Shown: positions 1 through 11,689 of the stretch, piece after piece
Position numbering within the stretch: the stretch's first letter is position 1
Layout of the letters: each line of letters opens with the position of its first letter
DNA from: Heterobilharzia americana
Taxonomy: Eukaryota > Platyhelminthes > Trematoda > Strigeidida > Schistosomatidae
Length of the DNA: 64,000 nucleotides
Assembly: GCA_944470555.2 (NCBI GenBank)
Contig: OX104127.1
Coordinates: forward strand, 53,719,640 to 53,783,639
Direction: 5' to 3'
Translations under genes and position numbers: made by a program
The notes under the pieces: model-generated
Database searches by the model: none
Seen by the model: the letters and a program-made list of their open reading frames with translations, nothing else
Told to the model about the DNA's origin: nothing

Positions 1-560
1 GTGTTGTTGTTGTTGGTTGCGTTGGTTGGCTATCTTCATCACCTCTGTCTTCTCTACGCTCACTTCAACTCACGTCTTCCTTGGCTGCCCTGCATTGCCT
101 TGTCTCTTCTGTCAACTTGTTAGTTTTCACATGTAGATCTCCGAGCTTCTGCCACAAGACACTAGACACAAGTCATCATCGACGAAATCCAAATCTTCTA
201 CAATCCTCTCCCCGGTCAAACAGCATATCCCCATCTTCTCACTCCTCACTGTCTCCTGCTTCATCCAATCGACCACAATCAGGAAGATGATGGGTGATAA
301 TAGACAGCCTTGTCTTATTCCTGTCAACCTGTCTTCACTTCAAAGTCATCACTGAGCTTCGCATTGTCAATTACTTCACATGTCGTGTCTTCATATACTT
401 GTTGAATGAGATTGAAGGAGGTTTGTGGCACTGAAACGGTAGTGTTGAAGCAGAAGCTGTCAGATTACTTGTTGTTGGACGTTGTCGAAGGGCTTTTTGA
501 AGTTGATGAAGTTGCGGTAGAGAGTTGACTGAGGTGTGTTCTAGTGCCAGCAATTTCTCG
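1..560 (-). mobile_element. RTE family A fragment (RT region), cut by window start
   Basis: Non-LTR retrotransposon remnant read on the minus strand. A 66-codon frame (327 to 127) carries RT motif B' as GIRQGCLLSP and motif C as FVDDDLCL, then a stop after SEIYM. The next upstream block (553 to 371) matches the segment that precedes motif B' in the copies at 2.7 and 21.5 kb. The downstream RT and the 3' tail lie beyond the window edge. No intact protein is possible. The clade (RTE) is inferred from the motif layout and from the TAA-rich tails of sister copies. Confidence 0.8.
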
Positions 561-1419
561 GCCTGTTTTATTCATTTTTGTGCATAACTTTTAAGATGTT
601 TGAAATTTTATTATTTCTTTACATTTATCTTTAAATATATGTGATCCGAAACCGTGAGAGATAAAAATTTCGAAATTCTTCAACATCGCTTTGTATCCAA
701 ATGTGAAAATATATTGAAGTGTGTAGACAACTTCATGAACACATAGACTTTACATACATATTCACCTTAGAGTTTTGTGCGCTTAAGTAACTGGGGACGA
801 AATAAGGCTTATTTAAGTCTTTGTTATGATCGTTATTATCAGTTTGACTATCTGACTATCCGTAATTTAGCAGAATTGTGATGATTCAAGGAGAAATGAA
901 AATATGGGGAATAACACAATACAGACCTGGAGGTCACCCTACAGCGACCCAGTACGATTGTTACGATCTAGATGTGTAACTGTTATGATGAAATATTTCT
1001 GTGATGTAATGTCAGTGCATGAATACATTTAACCCCTGTCAACGTATGAAACGATACTAGACATTTTCAACTTCAGACTAATATGGATATGTGAATCAGA
1101 AATTATCTCCCTCGACAGTTGTTATTTAAAATGTCTGTTTTTATTGTCTGTTACATTTGTTACATAACGTAGCATAGTTAAATAAAACTGTAGTATATAA
1201 ATGTGAGTGTTGAACGGACAGCTCGAAGTAGTTTTGTGTATTTCGGAAATTCACATCTTCATCCGATGTTCTATCTAGTTGACCAAAAAATATGTGTGCG
1301 TGTATTTGCGCGAGACAGTAGTCTGTGCATTAAAACGCACAAAACTGATAAATTCATCTTTATCACATGAAAGCATTCTTTATTAAAATGGCGTGAAACT
1401 TGTAACTGTAACTACGGTA
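561..1419. other. AT-rich stretch without a gene
   Basis: No coding frame or splice-bounded exon was recognised. On the minus strand at about 1225-1290 there is a hammerhead-like string (CGGATGA, a short hairpin, then CCGAAATAC) resembling decayed PLE ribozyme motifs elsewhere in the window. It has one mismatch to CTGANGA, so it is noted but not called. Confidence 0.4.
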
Positions 1420-3095
<1,676 letters not shown>

Positions 3096-3799
3096 CTACG
3101 GTACCTTAACCGAATTGCTTCTGCTTTATCAGAAGTATATATTTTATCTGAACAACAATGGGTAAACAAAGAGTATTCACTAGCTGTTCCGTTAGATTTT
3201 GTCATATGTGAGTGAATAATTTCTTTTTCAACTAGATCTTCGAATTTTTTACTCCATTTTGAAAGGTTTCGAAGACGTGTCTGAAAGTGCCTTAAAAACT
3301 GCTAATTTTTCTGCAGTTTACTTGAGTAAGGTCTATAGTTGCTAATTTTGAGTCCTTGAAGTTCCTTCAAATGATGAAAGGTCATGATAGGTAGACTAAC
3401 CATTTCTACTGACTCAATAATTTGAATGATAATAATCTCGGTTTATACTTAGTTGCAGATTCATTATGAGTCATTTATCACTTTAACAGGGTTGATAGTC
3501 TGTCAAATTTTGCTTTTTAAATAGTATCTCGTTTCAGTGAGTGATCGTTTCGATTTTATTAGTGTGAAACACCATTTCTATAATCAGCTTCAATTCATTC
3601 AATAGAATTTGACTTTCCATCTTGTGAATCAGTTGCTCATCGGAATCATTTCTTTCAAACCAAAAATACTGTGCATTAGAGAACAATGCATTGTAGCATT
3701 GTCATTTTCACTCCAGAATCTAGAATGAAAGAATTCTCACTTACTCAGTAGATGGCCTGTTTGACGTTTCCCAACCAGCATCATCTGGCGAGATATCTA
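3096..3799. other. No gene seen
   Basis: AT-rich sequence with frequent stops in all frames. Nothing recognisable was found, apart from a weak PLE-like ribozyme string near 3760-3790 on the minus strand. Confidence 0.4.
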
Positions 3800-4510
3800 A
3801 CTAACTATCAAAGGACAAGTTTACTCCGCTGTAGTCCGTTCTATCCTGCTCTGCTATACGACTGTCAGACATGACCATCAAAACTACAAGACAGTATTTT
3901 CATCCTCGTTGTCTTGGTGTCATTTCACGCGTTCGGTGGAATCACTGTGTGAACATTGTTGAGGTCAAGCGAAGGATAATAGGCAAGACAAGCCGGTAAG
4001 TCGGTTGATGAGATTGTGAACCTCAGTCGACTGAGATGGCTTCCACATGTATTGCTCATGTCGAGTCAATAGCCACGTTGACGTATCATGTTTGTGTGGT
4101 GAAGTTGGATGAAGTTAGGAAGAGTGTTGTGAGTGGCCAGACCATATGTGGCAGCATTCGATGAGATGGTTGACTGTTGGTCTGAGATGTATGGGTAGTT
4201 GTAGACTGTGTGACCAGAGTCCTTGAGACTATATGAATCAATGGTTGAGGAATGTTGGTGATATGGTTGACAATCGATCACAATGATGCATATGCATTCA
4301 CTCTTTGACTTCCTCTGAAACTCGAATGTTCGCCCTAACTTTTATCTTCAGACTGTTTATTTTGTCACACAACTTTGTCTACTTTGATATCACCACTCTT
4401 CTTCTATCCAAGTGTACATTGTGAACTGATGTAATGTGTGGTAACTTGATCCGATGCACTTGTGTATGAGGTTCTACGTTGATTTTGTCTGCCTGTCTAT
4501 CTGTCTGTAA
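3800..4510 (+). mobile_element. Degenerate family B non-LTR fragment (RT C-terminus to 3' UTR)
   Basis: Plus-strand remnants match the C-terminal part of the better copy at 40.8-42.0 kb: the VYS-VVRS block, SVDEIVNLSRLRW-like text near 3995-4040, TVGLRCMG near 4170-4200 and the GDMVDNRSQ end near 4250-4280. Many frameshifts are present. The small minus-strand frame over 4066-4281 is a shadow. Confidence 0.6.
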
Positions 4511-4963
4511 CCGCCTCAGTTGCTATGTGGGTGTAGGATTTTTCAATTGAACTACAGAAACATTCAAATGTTACTGAGACAGAATTTTTCCTTTCTCTCC
4601 GTCTCTTGAAAATATGAAGCTGCTAAAAATAAATACGTTCACAAATAACCTGAATATTCTACGCCTATGAAAGATAAGTATAACTACAGTTTTCATCGAA
4701 TCAAAATTTTGACCTTATAGAGTTGAATAGGCTTAACATTGGACTAAAGAGGATAATCATTGAAATATATTTGCAAAAATAACTTCCTGACGTTTCATGA
4801 CATTCTGGAAGTTGCCTCTCGAGAGAAGTAAACGTGTGCAAGTTATAGGAAGTTAGTAGGATGCGGATACAAATCAGATCGCTTGGCTCATACGTGATAA
4901 TATTGGGAATAAGTGTCACTGTTATCCGTAGTTAGTCTGGAGGTCAATGTAATGCTTTGGTGT
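4511..4963. other. No gene seen
   Basis: AT-rich sequence. The frames present lack recognisable motifs. Confidence 0.4.
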
Positions 4964-5096
4964 GACTTTAAAGGCTACCCGAACGGAAGTGAAATTGACC
5001 AATCAGTCTTTGGTATTTCGCCTGGAAAAGTACTTTTCAGTAACACAGAGGAATATAATTGGCTCTCTCATCGATTACTACGGTGGCCTTTAAAGT
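4964..5096. mobile_element. MITE-like element, GACTTTAAAGG termini
   Basis: A 133-bp unit begins GACTTTAAAGGCTACC and ends GGTGGCCTTTAAAGT, so the ends are inverted copies of each other. The interior has CCAATCA and TAATTGG-type boxes shared with the units at 6.55-7.09 and 18.2 kb. It has no coding capacity. The TIR structure suggests a non-autonomous DNA transposon; no target-site duplication was established. Confidence 0.7.
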
Positions 5097-5329
5097 AGGC
5101 TATGGATTTGGATATGTTTACACATATGAATGGGTGTGAATGTGTTAGAAAAATGCTATGGATGACGAATTCAGTTTGTTTATAGTGCGTATATTATTTA
5201 GTCGTGTCTAGTGTGATGTGTTATATTTCGGATATATTGTCTAGGTTGGTAAGATGTCAGACCATCGTATAAGGTGTGTTTTTACTTGTGTAATCCCGGC
5301 GTAGTATATTAGAACAAATAACAAAATAA

Positions 5330-6545
5330 ACAAATATGTTGTGCATTATTCCTCAACGTTTCGATCTTGCTAGGAAGATCCCTTTCAAGAGTATGAATCT
5401 GACACTAAGTTTTCAGGTTAATATTCAAGTTTTGGTACAGAAAGTGGTGACCTTTACAATCATCGAATTACACAGTGATATGGAGCAAAGATCAATGTAA
5501 TATACAGGTGAGTGAATAAGCAACTCGGTCAGAGAGGCTTTTCGTTGTGCGAGTAAGGTGGAAATTTTTTAGTTCGTCTATGAAAAGTACAATGGGGTTG
5601 TGAGACATCAGTGGTGAGAAGAATAGATTACTAGTTTGTAAGGATGAATATTTGAAGATCAGACAATATATGATAAATAAATAATAATAATAATGGTAAT
5701 GGTAATGATAAATGTACTTTTAATGACACTTGAAATATGAGTGATAACAAATTGGATTATGTTATGGTTCATCGGAAGTATCGTAAAATTGATGAAAATA
5801 GTAGATCAATAAAGTATTATGTAATAGGACTAGACAGGCTGTCAAGACGTGGTTAAGACGATTAAGAGAAACAACACCGGAAACTATTCAAACAAGAATG
5901 AATTCGAAATAAATCATGTGGAATGAAATTGTGTTCTACCTTCTCTTTATATATTATTTACAACTACCTAGGCGAGTCATTAATGTTTACTACCATCTAA
6001 GTGGGATGTCTAACCCATCCTTTCTGTTGACCGTAGAAGGATATGAACAGATGTGCAGAGCTTCTGCAATGATCCGCTCTTTGTAAGGACTTTTGTCTGT
6101 TCGAATGATATTTTATGACCTGAATATAGGGCATGAGCCGCGATAGCAGAGCTTTTTTCAAGTTTTTCTAGATCATAGGAATTTTTTGATGGTTTTTTGG
6201 AACTTTGACCGTGTTCGGCTAGACGTGTTAGTAGTTGACGTGATGTCTCTCCAATGTATGTGGCATCGTATTCACTACAGTCTACCTTATCAACACAATT
6301 TTGTTGTTCCAAATGAGGAATCGGATCTTTTAATTTACACAGATGTGAGTGTAATGTATTCCTATTCTGATGTTGTAACTATTATGGATAAGTCTTATTT
6401 TCTTTGAAGTGGATGTTCGATAGGGAAGTAATATAGTACTTATCTAACCTTTATGGCTTGGCTTTTTCGTATTTTTATTCGATAAACTTTTTTCGATCCT
6501 TTTTAATAGTTTGTCCGGATAGTTATTTTGTTTTAGGACCATCCT
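5330..6545 (-). mobile_element. Penelope-like element fragment: RT end plus GIY-YIG nuclease
   Basis: On the minus strand, a block near 6530-6440 reads NNYPDKLLKRIEKSL, typical of the PLE segment between RT and nuclease. A 100-codon frame (6312 to 6010) then encodes a GIY-YIG endonuclease with YIGETSRQLLTRLAEH and a downstream AAHALYSGHKISF block. Near 5345-5390 (minus) a perfect GATCTT/AAGATC hairpin is followed by GAAACGTTG, like a hammerhead 3' half, but the CTGANGA part reads CTTGAAA. The element is truncated and inactive. Confidence 0.85.
6010..6312 (-). pseudogene. PLE GIY-YIG endonuclease domain remnant
   Basis: A 100-aa frame with a Cys pair (CVDKVDC) ahead of YIGETSR and a conserved RLAEH helix, then an A-H-A/SGH-I pair in the expected second half. 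In Penelope-like elements this nuclease is fused behind the RT and makes the insertion nick. The Met is internal; the frame is a fragment of a longer ORF whose RT part lies at higher coordinates. Confidence 0.8.
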
Positions 6546-6554
6546 TTCTGGAGC

Positions 6555-6696
6555 GACTTTAAAGGCCACCTTAGCAACTGATAAAACAACCAATCACGTT
6601 TCTGTATTGTGCGGAAAATTGTCTTACCGACCGAAATACCACAGCTTGGTTGGTTATTTAGTCTATCTCATCAGTTCTATGGCGACCTTTAAAGTC
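6555..6696. mobile_element. MITE-like element copy 2
   Basis: Starts GACTTTAAAGGCCACCTTAG and ends GGCGACCTTTAAAGTC, about 142 bp. The interior carries AACCAATCA and TTGGTTGG boxes. First of a cluster of four related units. Confidence 0.75.
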
Positions 6697-6734
6697 ACCC
6701 AAATAATCCTGCAGATCTAGGACGAATTTAAGAG

Positions 6735-6868
6735 CGATTTCAAAGGCTACCTAACAACTGATGAGATAGCCAATTACATTCCTTTATTTCACGAGGAAGT
6801 ACTTTCCCAGGCGAAATATCGAAGCCTGATTGGTCCTTTCAAAATTTGCTAGACTGGCCTTTAAAGTC
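6735..6868. mobile_element. MITE-like element copy 3
   Basis: Starts GATTTCAAAGGCTACC and ends ACTGGCCTTTAAAGTC, 134 bp. The interior contains GCGAAATATCGAAGCCTGATTGG, close to the matching region of copy 2. Confidence 0.7.
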
Positions 6869-6894
6869 AGCTTTTTCTTCATGAATTATTTTAC

Positions 6895-6997
6895 AGGTCT
6901 CCTTATTAACTGTTGCTACAACCAATTAGGCCTCTGTAGCTGGAATACCGAAACCTGATTGATTATTGCCTTAGTTACCAGGGTGGCTTTTAATGCT
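6895..6997. mobile_element. MITE-like element copy 4, left end eroded
   Basis: The interior CCAATTAGGC, GGAATACCGAAACCTGATTG and the right end GGTGGCTTTTAATG match copies 2 and 3. The left terminus is degenerate. Confidence 0.5.
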
Positions 6998-7014
6998 GTA
7001 CTTTATTTATTTAT

Positions 7015-7093
7015 TGAGAAACTAGCATTTGCGCCATATAACCGGAACCTGATTGGTTATTTCAGCATTTGTTAAGATGGTCTTAAAGTCACT
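7015..7093. mobile_element. MITE-like element copy 5, right half only
   Basis: Contains ACCGGAACCTGATTGG and ends AAGATGGTCTTAAAGTCAC, matching the right halves of copies 2-4. Confidence 0.5.
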
Positions 7094-7368
7094 CCTAATA
7101 AGGGATAACGATAGCGCAAACCGCCACCCAATGTCCTCGTTGAGTATTTGTCCTCACGACCATCAGGCTTTGACTCCACCGGTCACCACTTCTCATTGGA
7201 ACTTCGGAATACTTCTCGAAGCTAGTCACCAACGTGCACTAGTTCAATTAAATTTTGAGGGGTTGTGGAGATTTGGAAATATTTCAAGTTGTTATTCATC
7301 GAAGACTGACATCAGTTTGCGCTATATCGTGAGCTAACAGAAGTTGGAAATATGGAGCATTGGATTCC

Positions 7369-7441
7369 GACCCAGTGGCTCAATGGTAACGCGCTGGTCG
7401 CGGAACCTGAAGGTCGCGGGTTCGATCCCTGCTGGTGGGTC
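7369..7441 (+). promoter_or_regulatory. tRNA-like head of T SINE (internal Pol III promoter)
   Basis: The 73-nt block begins GACCCA and ends TGGGTC, a 6-bp acceptor-like stem. Internal A box TGGCTCAATGGT and B box GGTTCGATCCC fit RNA polymerase III consensus. The anticodon arm is decayed, so this is a SINE head and not a tRNA gene. Confidence 0.65.
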
Positions 7442-7505
7442 GTGGGTGCGCACTGCTGAGGAGTCCTATACTAGGACGAAACAGCTGTCCAGTGCTCCCA
7501 GGTTT
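7441..7505 (+). ncRNA. Hammerhead ribozyme, T-family, intact core
   Basis: Core CTGAGGA at 7456-7462; stem II GTCC (7463-7466) pairs with GGAC (7474-7477); GAAA at 7478-7481; a tiny stem III ACAGCTGT closes on it. Predicted cleavage is after C7489. Stem I is GCACTG (7450-7455) with CAGTGC (7490-7495), six perfect pairs. All invariant core positions are present. This is a type I topology with a minimal stem III, as in schistosome satellite ribozymes. Confidence 0.75.
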
Positions 7506-7590
7506 CCTTTGTTCCTCCAACTGATGTCAGTCTTCGATGAATAACAACTTGAAATATTTCCAAATCTCCACAACCCCCTCAAAATTTGAT

Positions 7591-8265
7591 AACGATAGTA
7601 CTTATTGGCATATCATTATCATATATGAACAATGTGATCTTATTTATCTCCATACCTCAATTTAAACATGCTATAGTTTATACAGCTTTTGACTTGATTG
7701 TTGGCTAGCAGGGGAATCCAGAATGTGTATTTCGTTCTAACTGGGACTAGTTAGGTTTTATTCTGTGAAGAAACTACTTCTATGAGGTCATAAAACATCA
7801 GAGATTAATTCTTCTACCGCACTAATATTTTAAAAATAGATTTCTTCCATAATTATAGTGATTTACTTGATCAAATTTTACAGTTGCGTCACTTAAAAAG
7901 TACAAATTTCAGTTACCATAACGAAGTAACCTTGCTACTTGTATTCTAAATCATAAGAGCTTATGTGAACTAAATGAACAAAAGTATTTTACTGAGCTTA
8001 TGGGTTTGGAAAAGTGCATATACATCCTTATTTACGAATGGAACTGAACAATTGAAATGTACAGCGTTTTGTTTACTTTTAAACTCAAATTATACGAACA
8101 GGTGAAATATTCGAAGTATTCAATAGGTAAACGCTGATGATTCTATCAATCAGTTCAATCAGTTGAAAGTGAAGCAAATGCTAACTGAAGACTTTGCTAA
8201 ATTATCGCATTAAATCGCAAATTGACAAAAATAGGAAACTTGTGAACTATAAAGCTCCAAATCTG
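7591..8265. other. AT-rich stretch with a decayed Smalpha-like hammerhead
   Basis: At about 7705-7760 on the minus strand is a decayed ribozyme: CTAACTA replaces CTGANGA, and GAACGAAATACACATTCTGG follows. This marks an old Smalpha-like SINE fragment. Nothing else was recognised. Confidence 0.5.
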
Positions 8266-8269
8266 TGGT

Positions 8270-8450
8270 TGAAAAGTTGAGATGCTCACCGTGAGACTTG
8301 GAGGGTCCAGCATCTGTACAGGTGGTATCGTGGTTGCGTTCTGCTGAGGAGTCTTTTGATAGGACTAAACAGTTACCTATCCCTGCCAAGTTTACAATGG
8401 TTATTTAGTTGATTTCAGTTACTTCGTGATGAACACTACCTTGAAATAAA
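8270..8450 (+). mobile_element. T SINE fragment, decayed
   Basis: Shows CTGAGGAGTC at about 8342-8351 and TAGGACTAAACAG, the ribozyme region with GAAA changed to TAAA, then a TTTACAATGG...GATTTCAG tail. The tRNA-like head is barely recognisable. Confidence 0.55.
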
Positions 8451-8699
8451 CAAAAATCCCACATACACATCAAATTGATTCAGAAAATTCCTTAAGAGTA
8501 ACAATTTCAATTTTATGGATAGATGTTGATTGATGGTTAAACCTTTTTGTTTCTCAGTGACACATAATTAAAGTTAATCGGACTATGTTGACTAGCTGGT
8601 GAAAATGTAGAATTTTAGAGATTACTTCTAAATGCAATAAACTTCTTAACATTTTAATACCAGAGATTAACAAACAATGCATCAGGGAGTTAACAAAAG

Positions 8700-10440
8700 C
8701 CAAATTAAAGTTGACCATTCAAAATGGAAAGCTGAGTGATGACTTTGAAGTTGAAGTTTGACAACGTAGCTGTTCTTCCAACCAACCGGCAGGTACCTTT
8801 CCTTCCTTCCAAACCTTTTGCAATAATGGTGTGAGCATGCCCACTGTTGTCTCTGCGTCTGTTTTCAGTGCTTCTGGAAGAATTCCATCTAGTCCTCCTG
8901 CCTTCCCGGATTTCAACAACTTTATGGTGTTCAAAACTTCACTTCTGCTTTTATCGGAGGGCTTGTGTTCACTGGTAATTCTGTGGCTGCTGGTGGTATT
9001 TCTGGATGAGTTGTTGGTGGTGGTCGATTCAAGAGTTTTTTGAACTGGTCAACCCATCGTTTCCTTTGTTTCTGCTCTTTGTTAATTATGTTTTCTTCAC
9101 TATCTGTCATTGGTCTCATCTGCGTTGGTCTCTTCCAAGATAGTACTCTGGTTATTTGGTAAAGTATTGTCAGGTCTCTTCAACCTGTTCTGCTTCACTT
9201 GCCAATGTGTCGTAGAGGTGTCTTTGTTTTCTTTACTTCTTTGTCCAGTGTGGTGTTTTATAGGTTGTACTCAGTTCTTTTTCGTTGTGCCTCCTTCCGC
9301 TGTTTCATCTTCTGCTTCACCATCTTCCTCTCCTCTATCAGCTTCCATGGATCCGTCGAGATCCATTCCTTGTCTTGTTTCCTCTTCCTTCTTAATATGG
9401 TTATGCAGGTTTTTTTCCATATAGCTTTCAAAGAGTTCCAGTGTTCATCCACACAGGTTCCTCCAATGATATTGTTCAACATTTCCCATTTTGTCCTGAT
9501 GACTGACTTGAAGATGTCTATTGTAGTTTCGTCCTTCAGTTTCTGTTCAGGGTGTTGAACTTTAACTGTGGTCTATTACCAGCTAGTAGGAAGGCTTTCA
9601 ACTAGATTTTGAAGGTTTCTTGCACTAGATGATGAGTGGTGTGAACGTACATCTTCCCACCTTCTTGATCTTGTGTCCAGTAAGCGGCGTCTCCACTTTC
9701 TTCACATTGAGATGAAGTCGATCTGATTGTTAGTGTAGTGTGTCCATCTGGTGAAATCAAATCCATGTCGCTGCCCTGTGAATATCCTTGTGTCTGTACA
9801 CACGGCCTCCAATCACCAAATCGTTGAATGTACAGAAAACTGCAAACAGTTCTTCATTCTCATTCATCATTTCATAGAGTGCTTCTCGATCCATGACGAG
9901 TTCTCTTCCTGTGTTGTCTCCTCCCAGTTTGGCATTCATGTCACCCCACCATTAGAATTTTGATGTCGCCAACTGGAGTCTTGTCTAGTACTGATTGCAG
10001 TTGTCTGTAGAATTCCTCCTCCTTCTCCTGATCTCCATTATTTGTAGGTGCGTAGCGTAGCATTGAATGATTGTGACTTTCCTTCCTTTTGAGTCGAATC
10101 TTGTTGTCATGATCCTGATAGTGGAGAAGATTGGTTCCCACTGCATGACAGCCTTCGATGCTATTGGAGACATCATGATAGTCACTCGAAAACTCAGTGT
10201 GCTCATGGTTGTCGTCTGGGTGACCGGAGTAGATTATTAATTCCTTTCCAGTTGACAGTTTAGAGAGTCCACTTCCATTCGATCTGCTTTCGCAGATTCC
10301 TAGCACTTCTATGCCATACCTTCTCATCTCTTTCGCGATCTGGGCAGCCGTGCTAGGTTTATACATGATGAGGACATTCCATGTTCCCATGTTTAGTTTC
10401 GCTTTCATCGAGAGGAGACACATTGGCCGGTTGGCTTACG
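8700..10440 (-). mobile_element. RTE family A 5' part: AP endonuclease and RT start
   Basis: The only family A copy here with the 5' coding half. On the minus strand, 10423-9941 encodes an AP-type endonuclease with MGTWNVLIMY, LGICESR and YAPTNNGDQEKEEEFY; 9939-9757 continues it (NDLVIGGRVYRHKDIHRA). A Lys/Arg-rich linker follows at 9482-9258, then the RT approach at 9119-8931 and RT motif text LKSGKAGGLDGILPEALK at 8934-8719. Frameshifts separate the pieces. The element stops near 8710, where a short piece resembles the family A segment beside motif B', so the RT core is deleted. Confidence 0.88.
9941..10423 (-). pseudogene. AP endonuclease domain of RTE element (broken)
   Basis: A 160-codon frame with the N-terminal GTWN motif (metal-binding Asn), the CESR motif (catalytic-site Glu) and YAPT, in the order expected of exonuclease-III-like nucleases in RTE elements. 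A frameshift near 10200 swaps frames: the alternative frame at 10206-9985 continues with FDSKGRKVTIIQCYA. The nuclease makes the target nick in target-primed reverse transcription; this copy cannot encode a whole enzyme. Confidence 0.8.
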
Positions 10441-10639
10441 ATCGCTTCCACCAACTGGCGTCACTTCGTCTTTACGATTCCTGAAGGAATAATTTTAGTT
10501 TTATTTCTTATATTCTCGTTGTGCTCTGAAGTTTTTTTAGGGATTGGATTTGTTTTCCCGGGTAGGTTTGATGGCTCTATGCCCAACATTCCCTATTTAT
10601 CCGGGCTTAGGACCGGCTACTAACTAGCAAACTAGTTAC

Positions 10640-11560
10640 CTAAGCGAGGTTCCTTATCTTGCTTGGATCTGCCAATTTTGATTTAGTTAAGCTTTTGTGT
10701 TTGGATAGCCTAATTTACCCTAGTAAACTAATTGACCCATTTGTTTGAACTGACTATCGTCATAAGAGATTGGTAAACTAAATTACTCTGCTTAATCGGA
10801 TCAATAGGATCGATCTTTCAACCTACGTAGTTTATTTCTAAGTGAGTTTGTAGGTTTAAATGCCACTCTAATCCCAACCTTGTTGACAATTTTGTGCAGT
10901 GTCTCTGAGGTGTTTTTCTTGCATGATGCTACTGTGGAGGTTTTAAATTCTGTCTTCACAGTATTGTCACTACTATTATTAACATCATTATTACCAGTAT
11001 TAACACTTTGTTACTGATATTAGTCATATTTCCCCTACGATTCGTAAGGAACTTACTCATTAATTTGGGAGGGTAATTTTTGATGAGTAAGGTATCTCCG
11101 TATATCTGATTTCTTGTCTTAGATCTTTTGCTTTACTGGTAAGTTTCTTGGTCCTGTTACTTAGACATTTTACTTAACCAGGTTTAGCTAAGTAATAATT
11201 CGAGTGTAAAGGTTTTCTATAGACAATAGTATCCAAACTCCCATCGTTTATTCTACAATTAAAAGTCTCTATTTCTCTTCCAGCATTTCCTGTTTCACAG
11301 GTGAATTAGATTGCGTTGACTTCTGAATATATATGTGTAAAGAAACGGTGTATGTGCTCCAATTTCAACACTGCAAACATGTCATCTACATATCGAACCA
11401 TACTTTTGGAGCAGGACTAAGTGTTTCGACGGCTATCCGTTCTCAACTATCCATAAATAATCTCTGCCACGATAGGCGATATGAGTGATCTCATCGATAA
11501 AGAAAAATACAGATTTATACCAGATTATTTACAATTTTTCGATGTCTACCGTAGATTTAA
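10640..11560 (-). mobile_element. Penelope-like element fragment, RT C-terminal part
   Basis: The minus strand parallels the copy at 44.4-45.7 kb: a thumb-like region near 11300-11200, the variable Asn/Ser-rich linker near 11000-10950 (with ATTATTACC-type codons) and the basic FKPTN-like segment near 10870-10810. Frameshifts are frequent. At 11416-11455 (minus) a hairpin AACGG/CCGTC followed by GAAACACTTAGTC resembles a PLE hammerhead 3' half, with TTGAGA in place of CTGANGA. Confidence 0.7.
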
Positions 11561-11689
11561 TAGGTAGCACATTTTGTTTCGGGCTGATTGATGGTAGATT
11601 ACAAGTTACATGTATACACACATCAACCCGGCGTAGACTAGACATATTTATAGCTTAACAAAGACTTAAAATAATTTGCATTTCTGAAA

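Larger units (their letters stand above)
7095..7590 (+). mobile_element. Hammerhead SINE, T family, with inverted arms
   Basis: The core (7317-7590, +) holds a tRNA-like head at 7369-7441, a hammerhead ribozyme at 7441-7505 and a tail ending CAACCCCCTCAAAATTT. On its left, 7250-7317 is the reverse complement of the tail at 7519-7587 (68 of 69 positions, one indel). Before that, 7100-7249 is the inverted copy of the unit's middle region as read forward at 62.6-62.75 kb. The head has near-ideal Pol III boxes: A box TGGCTCAATGGT and B box GGTTCGATCCC. This is the cleanest T copy together with the one at 62.8 kb. Confidence 0.8.

Noticed and set aside
3760..3790. Hammerhead-like GATGATGCTGGTTGGGAAACGTC on the minus strand
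   Set aside because: No CTGANGA and stem II of two pairs only; too weak to call.
7369..7441. Functional tRNA gene
   Set aside because: Acceptor-like stem and boxes are good, but the anticodon arm is not foldable and the block is part of a dispersed SINE.
9110..9558. Plus-strand frames of 104 and 119 codons
   Set aside because: Shadows of the minus-strand RTE linker region, hydrophobic only because the coding strand is Lys/Glu-rich.
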